DNA of 64,000 bases. Source: Aptenodytes patagonicus (lineage: Eukaryota; Chordata; Aves; Sphenisciformes; Spheniscidae). The notes beneath the pieces are model-generated. The model saw only the letters and a list, made by a program, of their open reading frames with translations, did not search any database and was not told the DNA's origin. Location: positions 53,968,151 to 54,032,150 of the forward strand of contig NC_134949.1 in the NCBI RefSeq assembly GCF_965638725.1, given 5' to 3'. Shown here piece by piece: positions 38,984 through 50,900 of the stretch (within the stretch, counting starts at the first letter, position 1; the number at the start of each line of letters is the position of its first letter). A program made the position numbers and the translations under genes.

Positions 38984-41900
38984 ATACACACACAGAGATA
39001 TCATTCCCTTAGTCTATGGGCCATCCCTTTAAAATGTTTGGTGAGTTCATTTAGTCCATGACTTCGGGCTCCATCTGTCGTAATAATCTTCCAGGGCAGG
39101 AAAGATGGAGATGGTATGTGGTGTTGGATTGTTTCATGTTGAAGTCAGTTCTGGTTCCATCATCACTGTGCTTTGCTCGGTTTCATCGAAGTTCATTCTT
39201 CACTAATCTGTGTGATTCTTGTTGTAATATCATTAGTATGGCATATAATATTATGTAGCAATTAACATATAGTTCAGATCATTGGCTATTCTCACCCAAA
39301 ATCAAATCCCCTTGAGGTACACATCAGAGTTCCCCAACCTTCTGCATTATCCACCAAGTGCACCCAGGTCCTTGAGCAAAAGCAATCCCATGGATGGGTT
39401 TGCCTTTGCCCGAGGCAGGAATAACCCAGACTGTCTTCCCCAGCATATTTTTTATGTGCACTACAGGGACTTTATCCCCTTCTACAGTACATAAAAGTTC
39501 TGACTGGTCAGGGCCAGTTCGATTGGCAGATCCCCTAGTGTTGACTAACCAGGTGGCCTTTGCTAAACGCGTATCCCAATGTTTGAACGTCCCACCACCC
39601 ATTGCTCTCAGTGTAGTCTTTAACAGTCCATTGTATCGTTCAATTTTCCCGGAGGCTGGTGCATGATAGGGGATGTGATACACCCACTCAATGCCGTGCT
39701 CTTTGGCCCAGGTGTCTATGAGGTTGTTTCGGAAATGAGTCCTGTTGTCTGACTCAATTCTTTCTGGGGTGCCATGTCGCCATAGGACTTGCTTTTCAAG
39801 GCCCAGGATAGTGTTCTGGGCAGTGGCATGGGGCACAGGATATGTTTCCAGCCATCTGGTGGTTGCCTCCACCACTGTAAGCACGTGGTGCTTTCCTTGG
39901 CGGGTTTGTGGGAGTGTGATATAATCAATCTGCCAGGCCTCCCCATATTTATATTTCAGCCATCGTCCTCCATACCAGAGGGGCTTTAACCACTTGGCTT
40001 GTTCGATTGCAGTGCATGTTTCACATTCATGGATAACCTGCGCAATAGCGTCCATGATCAAGATCCAGCCCATCTGTATGTTGCATCTCTTCCTTGATGG
40101 CCTGAGGTGTCATGGGCCCACCAAGCTATAAATAATTCACCCTCATGTTGCCAGTCCAGATCCACCTGAGCCCCTTCAGTCTTAGCAGCCTGATCCACCT
40201 GCTGGTTGTTTTGATGTTCTTCAGTAGCCTGACTCTTGGGTATGTGAGCATCTACGTGACAGACTTTTACAACCAGGTTCTCTACCCAGGCAGCAATATC
40301 TTGCCACAATGCAGCAGCCCAGATGGGTTTGCCTCTGTGCTGCCAGTTACTCTGCTTCCATTGCTGCAACCACCCCCACAGGGCATTTGCCACCATCCAT
40401 GAGTCAGTATAGAGACAGAGCACTGGCCACTTTTCTTGTTCAGCAATATCTAAATCCAGCTGGATGGCCTTTACTTCTGCAAATTGGTTTGATTCACCTT
40501 CTCCTTCAGCAGTTTCTGCAACTTGTCGCATAGGACTCCATACAGCAGCTTTCCACCTCCGATGCTTTCCCACAATATGACAGGACCCATCAGTGAACAA
40601 AGCATATTGTTTCTCATTTTCTGGTAGTTCATTATACATTGGAGCCTCCTCAGCATGCGTCACCTCTTCCTCTGGCGATATTCCAAAATCTTTGCCTTCT
40701 GGCCAATCCATGATCACTTCCAGGATTCCTGGGCGACTGGGGTTTCCTATTCGAGCCCGTTGTGTGATCAGTGCGACCCACTTACTCCACGTAGCATCAG
40801 TTGCATGATGTGTACAGGGGACCCTCCCTCTGAACATCCAGCCTAGCACCGGCAGTCGGGGTGCCAGGAGGAGCTGTGCTTCAGTGCTGATCACTTCCGA
40901 AGCAGCTCGAACCCCTTCATATGCTGCCAATATCTCTTTTTCAGTTGGAGTATAGCGGGCCTCGGATCCTCTGTATCCCCGACTCCAAAACCCTAGGGGT
41001 CGACCTCGAGTCTCCCCTGGTGCTTTCTGCCAGAGGCTCCAGGTAGGGCCATTCTCCCTGGCTGTGATGTAGAGCACATTTTTTACATCTTGCCCTGCCC
41101 GGACTGGCCCCAGGGCTACTGCATGAACTATCTCCTCTTTAATTTGTTCAAAGGCTTGTCGTTGCTCAGAGCCCCATTTGAAATCGTTCTTCTTCTGGGT
41201 CACTTGATAGAGAGGGCTTACAATCAGACTGTAATTTGGAACATGCATTCTCCAAAAACCCACAATGCCTAAGAAAGCTTGTGTTTCCTTTTTGCTAGTT
41301 GGTGGGGACATGGTTGTTATTTTGTTGATCACGTCCATTGGGATTTGACGGCGTCCATCTTGCCATTTTATTCCTAAAAACTGGATCTGCTGTGCAGGTC
41401 CCTTGACTTTACTTTGTTTTATGGCAAAACCAGCTTTCAGAAGGATTTGGACTATTTTCTTCCCTTTCTCAAAAACTTCTTCTGCTGTGTTGCCCCACAT
41501 GATGATGTCATCAATGTATTGTAGGTGTTCCGGAGCCTCACCCTGTTCCAGTGCAGCCTGGATCAGTCCATGGCAAATGGTAGGGCTGTCGGTTCCAGGT
41601 GTACTGGACGCCCCTTCAAGTGAAAGCAAACTGTGGCCTGCACTCTGCTGCCAAAGGGATTGAGAAAAATGCATTAGCGATATCAATTGTGGCATACCAC
41701 TTGGCTGCCTTTGACTCCAGTTCATATTGAAGTTCTAGCATGTCTGGCACAGCAGCACTCAGCGGTGGCGTGACTTCATTTAGGCCACGATAGTCTACTA
41801 GTCTCCACTCTCCATTAGACTTCCGCACTGGCCATATGGGATTGTTAAAGGGTGAGCGAGTCTTGTTGATCACTCCTTGGCTCTCCAGTCGATGAATCAG

Positions 41901-44900
41901 GATATGGATAGGAATCAGGGAGTCTCGGTTGGTGTGATATTGCTGCCGGTGCATCGTGGTGGTGGTGATCAGCACCTGTTGTTCTTCGACCCTCAGCAGC
42001 CCCACAACAGAAGGGTGCTCCGAGAGACCAGGCAAAGTGGACAGCTGTTTAATTTCTTCCATCTCCAAGGCAGCTATACCAAAAGCCCACCAGTACCCTT
42101 TTGGGTCCTTGAAGTACCCTCTCCTGAGGTGGTCTATGCCAAGGATGCGCAGAGCCTCTGGGCCAGTCACAATGGGGTGCTTTTGCCACTCATTCCCAGT
42201 TAGACTTACTTTGGCTTCCAGTACAGTTAGGTGTTAGGATCCCTCCGTCACTCCAGTAATACAGATGGGTTCTGCCTCTATATAGCTTGATGGCATTAGG
42301 GTACACTGTGCACCGGTGTCTACTAGAGCCGTATACTTCTGTGGGTCTGATGTGCCAGGCCATCGAATCCACACAGCCCAGTAAACCCGGTTGTCCCTTT
42401 CCTCCCCCTGGCTGGAGGCAGGGCCCCTCTAGTCCTGGTTATAGTATTCGTTACTCACTTCTTGTAAATACAAGTCAGAAGTCTCTTCATTAAGCTCAGA
42501 AGTAAGATTGTCCCTTCTACTCTGTCTGGGGAACTGCCCGCTGGAAACTGGAGCAGCAATTTTCCTGGATGAACCCCCTTTTGTGATTGTTTTCTCTTGC
42601 AACTCACATACCCGTGCCCCTAGGGCTGCAGTAGGTTTTCCATCCCACTTCCTCATGTCCTCTCCATGGTCACGCAGGTAAAACCATAGGGTGCCCCGTG
42701 GTGTGTACCCTTTATATTCTCTCCCTTGAGCAAAAGAACGCTAACTCCTAATAGCTGAGATATTGGTCCGTACAGGTGGGGAGTAGGACCTATCCTCTTT
42801 GAGTTGCTGGAACTCCCGGGACAGTTTTTCGGACAGTTTCTCCACAGCTGAGACGAGGGAGGAATAGAGACTTTCCTCATATTGCCGGAGTTGACCAGCC
42901 AATTCATCCACTGTTTGTTCCTCTCCATCTTTCCAAGTCATTACTGCCAATGAGTTGGCATATGACGATGGTGCGCTCCTTACAAACTTCCGCCACATGG
43001 GTCGTGTGCACTTGACTTCGTCTGGATCTTTGGATAGTTGTTCATTGTTCAGGTCACCATAAATCACCTCCAGCACAGCTAATTCCCTCAGGAACTAGAT
43101 ACCCTTCTCCATGGTGATCCACTTGCCTGGGCAACATATGACATCTTCCTTGAAGGGATACCTTTCCTTCATGCTTGACAAGAGTCGCTTCCAAAGGTTG
43201 AGGACTTGTGCCCCTTTTCTAATTGCTTGTGTCAATGCCCCCTTCCCAACTGCTTGGCTTCTTTACCCTCTAATTCCAGGCTACTGGCCCCATTATCCTA
43301 GCATCGGAGCAGCCAGGTGACAATATGTTCGCCTGGACGACGGCTGAAATCTTTTCGTATATCTCGCAGCTCACTCAGGGATAGAGATTGGGTGGTTACT
43401 GCCTCTTTTACGAATTCTTCGTCTTCTTCCTCCCTGAGCAGTTGCCGGCTCTCCTCTTCCTGTTCTCGTGATGGCCCTTCTCCAGGGTAGTCTGCCTCTT
43501 CCACTTTTCCTCTGGCTCCCTTTTAGAAGAAGCTTCTTCCTCCCTTACTAAACGAGCCGACTTCTGCTTCCAAGATTTCTTCTTGTGTACAGGGGTGACT
43601 GATACCGGCACAGGTTGGCTCTTTGGTTCAGCCGCAGGGCGTGTCACCGGGGTCGGAGTGGCCGCAGGGCCTGTTGCCAGGGTCGGAGTGGCCGCAGGGC
43701 CTGTTGCCAGGGTCGGAGTGGCCGCAGGGCCTGTTGCCAGGGTCAGAGTGGCCACAGGGCCTGTTGCCGGGGTCGGAGTGGCCGCAGGGCCTGTTGTTTT
43801 ATCGTCAGATCCAGAGACCTTCTCTTCCCTTTGAGGGTACTGAATAGTGTTGAACAGGGCTTGGTAGGCATGGGCCAGGCCCCAGCACAGTGCAATGATC
43901 TGCATCTCTCTGGAGTTGCCAGGGTGACAGCATACTTTTTCCAAATATTCAACTAACTTTTCAGGATTCTGCACTTGCTCAGGGGTGAAGTTCCAAAACA
44001 CTGGGGGTGCCCATTGGCCTAGGTACTTGCCCATCTTGTCCCACACACCCTGCCACTCATAACTATCCAGCCTTGGGGCAGATCTCTGGATGATATTCTT
44101 AAATTGCTTATTAACTTTAGACAAAACCGAAACAATATTCCGAAGAAATACCAATAGAAGTATCTTAACTACCCAAGGATGATCAAAATACTGAAAAGTT
44201 ACTGTAATGAAGGAGGAAATATCATAGAAGAAGGTAGCGATGCTGCCATTCTGTATTTCCTCCGTAGAAAAACTCTCAGAGGAAGAACTGTAATTGCTAA
44301 TTGTCTCCACAAAGTGGTATCCAAAGTACAGTAATGGCTTCAGCATGACACTCAGATAACTTACGCCCAAGGTCAGTGTGTTAAAAATAAACCTCCCAAG
44401 CGAAATATCACCAATCACTGAAGACCACAGCCAACTGCAAAAACCAACACTAATCTCTAACATGTACAGCAAAAAAGAAAAGAACACAACGCAGATTAGA
44501 CAAATCAATATAGAGAACAGTGGAACCAACATTGTGACCCACAACTGTTAACAGATAGAAATTCCTTAATACGCTCTGGTTAATCTGTTATTATCTCAAA
44601 CCCTTCGAGCCCCACGTTGGGCGCCAAAAAGGACTGTCGTGGTTTAACCTGTCGGCAACTGAGCACCACACAGCCGCTTGCTCACTCCCCCACCCTGCCC
44701 CCCCGGTGGGATGGGGGAGAGAATTGGAAGAGTAGAAGTGAGAAAAACTCGTGGGTTGAGATAAAAACAGTTTAATAATTGAAATAAAATAATGATAATA
44801 ATAATGTAATAATGTTAATAATAATATACAAAGCAAATGATGCACAATGCAATTGCTCACCACCCCGCCGACTGATGCCCAGTCAGTCCCTGAGCAGCGG

Positions 44901-47900
44901 CCCCCCCGGCCAGCTTTCCCCAGTTTATGTACTGAGCATGATGTCACATGGTATGGAATGTCCCTTTGGCCAGTTTGGGTCAGCTGTCCTGGCTGTGCCC
45001 CCTCCCAGCTTCTTGTGCCCCTCCAGCCTTCTCAGTCGGTAGAGCCTGGGGGGCTGAAAAGTCCTTGACTAGTGTAAGCACTACTCAGCAACAACTAAAA
45101 CATTGGTGTGTTATCAGCATTGTTCTCATCCTAAATCCAAAACACAGCACTGTACCAGCTACTAGGAAGGAAATTAACTCTATCCCTGCCAAAACCAGGA
45201 CAGATAGTTAATCAGCATTAGTAATCTCATCTGCCGATTACCCATCTGTGTTTAATTTCCTTCATACATAATTTTTAAGACATAGCCTAAAGTAGTGGTG
45301 AAAAATTGTTTCTTAGTTAACTTACCAATTTAACTGTGACCACAGGAACAGAATTTTTGTAAATGTCTTAACGGAATATTTGGGGAAATATTTAACCTGA
45401 AATAATAATCTTTTATTAACAGGTTTCTGAAGGCTTGTCATTTTTGCATAGCAGTGTGAAAATGGTCCATGGAAATATTACTCCTGAAAATATAATTTTG
45501 AATAAGAGTGGAGCATGGAAAATTATGGGCTTTGATTTTTGTATCCAGTCAACAAATCCATCTGAACAGGAGGTAACAAATCTCTATATTTATCATCATT
45601 AAATTTCCAATTCAGGTCTTTGTCTGAAACCAGTTTCATGACCTTGCATTTCAGTACAGAATCATTTATTTAATATTCACCTCTATATTTTGTTGGCAGG
45701 AAGTTTGAATATATGGCACAGTTCTGGATTGAAGTGCAGCCTTTGGTCATCACAGAAAAAGAGCCTGAGTTGGCTCAGTGGAGTCAAAATAGGCTAGTGA
45801 TGGTTTCAGACAGAGGCTGAAGCCTGTGCCACTTCTGCTCACCTGCATGTTGGATGACATGCAAAGCTACCTAATTTAGTCTGTTGCATCCACTCAGTGC
45901 CTAGTTGCTACCTCCTAAAATGAATTCCCATCATAGCTCATGTTTCCCTCTTACAGCAGTGCTTTGATTTTATGTTACACTTCCCAACTTTAATATTCAG
46001 ACTTAACTGCATCAGCTAAGCACTCTAAGCTACAGACACAGATTCTTAACAGTTTTGCCTTACTCCATTTCATTCATAATTGAATTTGAGTGGATTAATT
46101 ATTTTTTGCTGCTTGAGTTTCTTATTTAAAATGTTCTTTAAAAATCCCTAATAAATGTGCTTTCTTTTACTTCTCTTGTAGCCAAAGTTCCCTTGTAAGG
46201 AATGGGATCCAAACTTGCCATCCTTGTGTCTTCCAAATCCTGAATATCTGGCACCAGAATATATTCTCTCTGTGAGCTGCGAGACAGCCAGTGATATGTA
46301 CTCTCTAGGAGCTGTTATGTATGCAGTGTTTAATAAAGGGAAACCAATTTTTGAGGTCAACAAGCAGGATATTTATAAAAGCTTTAGTAGACAGCTGGAT
46401 CAGGTATTTGTTCTATTTGTGACTAGTATTCATTGATTTTCATATTTGAAAAGTTACTGTTTTAAAATAGATTTAAATATTTAGAACACGATACTGGTGC
46501 TCCAACATAAATGATCCAACAATGGTGTCTTACCTTGCATGCTATCTTTATAACAAGCAAAAAGAATCCTAGCAAAATATGGGAAATAAAAATTATGTGT
46601 AGAGAATGTTACATGTACCAATTTTATACTACAAATTTAATCTTTCACCTGATTTCTTTGTAAACCTGTTGAATGCTGGTCTTGTGGAATAAGTATTTTA
46701 CCTGTTGGGGTGAACAGTGTGAAACACAAGGTAGTGAATGACCTATGTAGGACCGTTGAAGACGGCTGAGTTTAGAGTGATTTGATCACTTGACATTGCA
46801 ATTGGTATCCAGTTAGCTATCAGCTATTTCACATTCTTTGTAGACTATGAATATTAACAGAAGACAGTTACTTGGATCAGCTGACATAATGTACGTTCAT
46901 ATGCAAGTTTCCTTTGTCATAACTTCTTTGGGTGCCTATTGCCTTAGTTGTGTGTACTGTGTTTTAATGTGTGTAGACAACACCTCAGATAATAACAGGT
47001 GCCTGTTTAAAAATGCTGGGTTTCTGTTCCCTGATAACCTGAAGACAATGAGAAGTTGGAAATAGGGGAACGTGACCTGAAGCAGGTAGGCTGTTGGGAG
47101 ACAGAAAGAAGACTGAGGGATCAGAAGCAAATGGGTTATAAAGGGGGAGAAGGGAGGGATATCAAAGGTGTGGGTAGAGAAACCATCAAGAGGACAAAGT
47201 ATAGTTCTATTGTATATTGGAAATAGTTATGTGCAGGATTTTCTGACTTCATGGTGCATGTGCTTAAATTACTTACACAGCTGAGCCGTTTAAGCTCCAG
47301 TACTCTTCAGAATATACCAGAGGAGGTGCGTGAACATGTAAAGCTACTCTTAAATGTAGCTCCAGCAGTCAGACCAGACGCAGATCAAATGACTAAGGTC
47401 AGTTCACGGAAAATACAGTAGCCATAGGAAAGAGGGAAGATAATGTTTGATTTGTAGAAACAATAGAGCTATTTTAAAGTGTTTTCCTGTTAATTGTCTT
47501 AGTTGAAATGTTAAATATTTTTAAACTATTTTGGAAATAATGATGTTAGTTGATGCCAAAAGTTGTCCTTATGCTGACCTTTATTAATATGGAAGAAGTG
47601 GGTGCTGAGACAGAATTTAGAATAATCATTCAATGCAACACTATTTTGTTGCTTTCCAATACAGTTGGAAGTATTTTCTATGCTGTGTTTTTATACAATT
47701 CAGTCTTTAAAACTGTATTGGAAGTATTTTAAAGCCATAAGATGATAAAGGGCAATAAACGTAAGGATTAACTTTTGGCTTATGATTTTCAGTGTATGCT
47801 TAAATATGCAGAAGAATAGCTTCAAATACATTTGGAGCTTACTTGCCATAATAAAGCAAAAATTAATTGCAAGTAGGATAATTTAAGTTTTAATTTGATA

Positions 47901-50900
47901 AACTCTTCCTCCACTTTCCTATCTGAAAGTGGAACTTAAAAGCATGATTCTTCCTTTGCCTTATACCCTATTTTCTCATATCTGATAGCCTTTCAGGTTC
48001 CTGCTTATAGATTTGCTTAGCTAAACAATTTTCTTCTTTTCCTGTCATATAAAAAGATTGTATGCAGAGAGAGAAATCAGTGTCTTAACAGTTGGAAGAA
48101 ATAGTGAGTGAAGAAGGGAGGGGGAACAGGTAATGGTTCTGCCAGTGTATATGCTGAAAGATGGGAAGTGGGAAATTGGCAAATATTACTCAGGTATCAA
48201 CTCACTTGTCTGAAGGACTACAACAAACAAATCTGTAAATGGCTTTATTAAGCAGTATGGTTTTATAAAGATGTTTTTTCTTTTACCACGACTGCACTGC
48301 GGACTGAATTGTAGGGTAGAGATATTAGAGCTTTAGTTCTAGCAGCAGTTTGTTATGGCCAGCATGACATGAACTAAAATGGAGCTTGACATGGGCAATT
48401 TTACCTTGCTAGTTTTAACTAGTTTGTGTTAACCTGTGTAGAATTCCACGGTCACATATGTTACAGTGTGTGATCTAGAAGACAGAATTTAAGTCCACAG
48501 TGCAGACTAGCTTGAATTCTCTGCTGATAGATTTTTTTTTTTCTTCTGTATTGCCCTACTCCAATCTGCTTTTCTGATTCTTTTTTTCTTTATTGCCTTA
48601 CTCTTACTGGCTTCTCTTTCTGCCTTACAGCAGAGCTTCTTTAAATGATTTTATATCCTTTTCTTTTTGCACAAATTTTTCAACTGAAAACAAGCGTCTA
48701 AATAGTCTGAGAGACCATGCTTTGTCTTTAACTGTTGTGAGCCCGTGAGGTTTGATATATCCCTCCCTAAAACTGAGAGCTAGCAGGAAGGAGGAATCTT
48801 ACCCATGCAAGTTTTTGAATGCAGAACTTTTTATTCCAGTCTCTGTAGGTCTGGGATAGACACACTGTTCTACTCTTTTCGTTCATCTGCTAACTGAAAG
48901 CTGAATATTTGGGGATGGATTTTTATATAAACAATCTTGTTATCATCATGCATTTTTATCAATCTTTCATTAACGATGAAGCAGCTCTAGCAGTATTAAT
49001 AGGATACACCACGGCTATATATGAAACCCCCTGGTATTTTGTTGGTGCCATCTTTATAAGCCTAGTCTATGTATATACATTGTTACACAATACTTAAAAA
49101 GGCCTGTGCCCTCACGCAAACATGGGAGATCATGTGAGAAATTACAGTGGACAGGATTTACAAGTGGGTCTGAACATTGGAGCGAAATGTATATAATTAC
49201 ACATTTATTGCATATAAATGCTTGTTGATTCATTATAAGTTTCCAGGGGTGGTAGCCAGATCTGGATGGCCTAGTAGGTAATCCTTTGTTGTAATATTAA
49301 ATAGCATAATTATTCCTAGGAGAACTTTTAATCCAGATTTTTACTTTTCATTCCATTTTTGTAGACAAAACATTATTTCGTATACAATAAGTTAACTTAG
49401 ATACACATAACATGCATGGGTTTCTTTAAAATGCTAGGAAAATTCCATCTTAATAATCCACCTTTATCTATGAATATTATACTACTTAGTATGTAAAAAT
49501 GTACTTTTCTAATTGTTAGTTGCAGGCATGTCATTGTAAAGGTTTGCTATAGTGCATTGAAAAGGTAAATAGATGATTATATTTTGGAATCTTTGTAACA
49601 GTGTCAATGTTGTCTCCCTCCAGATCACAAGCTTTTGATCTTATTTTTAGATACCATTCTTCGATGATGTAGGAGCAATGACGCTTCAGTATTTTGATTC
49701 ATTATTTCAAAGGGATAACCTTCAGAAATCACAGTTTTTTAAAGGGCTACCAAAGGTTCTGCCAAAACTACCTAAGGTATGTCTGTATGATGTCTTGAAA
49801 TAGTGAGTTTAAAAATACGTGAACATCTATTAACATTCTGAATCTCGGAATGCGGGACTTCATGTAGCATTGTACCATAATAGACTGCCATGAGTAGAGT
49901 GGAGTAGTAGGAAAGAAGGGGGGATTATAAAATAATTGGTGTGGAATACTCCTCAACTATCAGTAATTCTTTAAATGGAAATGGAAGGTTGTGCTATTAG
50001 TATGTGTAAGGAACCATCATTTGCATGTCCTCTTGTAGTTCATCCCACTTTGAAAGGGAGTTGTCTTCTCTCCACTTACAAGGCTTTCCCTTTGTTTCCA
50101 GATGCTATCATAGCTCTTTGAAGTCATCTTGCCACCTCTTCTCCCAATAAGATTGCTTCAAGTTTTTTCATAGCAAGGCAGTACTTTAATGTTGAATGAT
50201 GCAAAGCTTCCTTCCCTCAACAGACTAAGTGCTTTCTTGTGCTAACAGTGCCCAGAAACCTCAAAGGCAAATATCTGTTATTACAGATTTCTTCTGTGTA
50301 GTGTTAGACACTATGTCTAGACTGACTCCTTTTCCTTTTGTGGTATTCTTTAATTTATATAATGCATATATAATAGAAAAATAGAATTAGTTTAATACAT
50401 AATAGAATAGCTGAGCTCCTCAACCACTGCATTAAATTTCTTCATTTTTAATTGTTTTGAAGAGTGCAAAATTCAGACTTCATGTTTAATACTCTCCTCT
50501 TTCTAAATTAGTAATTTTTTCCTTTGATCAGAAGTCGTTGATGCTTTGAATTTGGAAATAGATGGGATGTATTTCACCTGACTTTAGACAACCACTGACT
50601 GACCTAATCATCTTTAGGGCATTCATTTTTTTTTTTCTGTCTTGAAGGTATATTTTATGAGGGAAGGGACTGTGCCCTTGAACTACGTATTTCTCTTTAT
50701 TGACTTTAAAAGCATTTAAGGATGTCTAACTCTACACTAGGCATCCACAGTGTAAATACCTATTTCGTCAGCAGAATCCCATTTAGGGAATGTACCTGGA
50801 GTTTTACAGGGAGGTATAGTAGGATTATGTGTTTGTTCAGTGAGTGATGGGGTACTGAAAAACTTATTATTTTGGGGGGGTGATAGGGTCTTTTTAAAGG

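Larger units (their letters stand above)
38265..45202 (-). mobile_element. ERVL-like endogenous provirus, 6.94 kb, antisense in SCYL2 intron 4
   Basis: The element is bounded by two LTRs with TGTC...GACA ends and a GATAG duplication. In its own minus-strand direction the order is 5' LTR (45202-44635), primer binding site (44626-44609), gag, protease, reverse transcriptase, RNase H, integrase, then 3' LTR (38849-38265). No env or dUTPase is recognisable in the 470 bp between integrase and the 3' LTR. RT and integrase text resembles class III (ERVL) elements. Stops and frame changes interrupt gag and pol, so the copy is not expected to be autonomous. The antisense position in the host intron is common for surviving intronic proviruses. 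Confidence 0.95.

Noticed and set aside
42653..42928. 91-codon minus-strand frame in the provirus
   Set aside because: It overlaps the gag-like frame 43076-42741 in another phase and is a shadow of it.
43583..43956. Plus-strand repetitive frames opposite gag
   Set aside because: They are antisense readings of the 30-bp repeat.
48909..49097. 62-codon hydrophobic frame in SCYL2 intron 7
   Set aside because: It is short, AT-rich and unsupported by splicing or homology.
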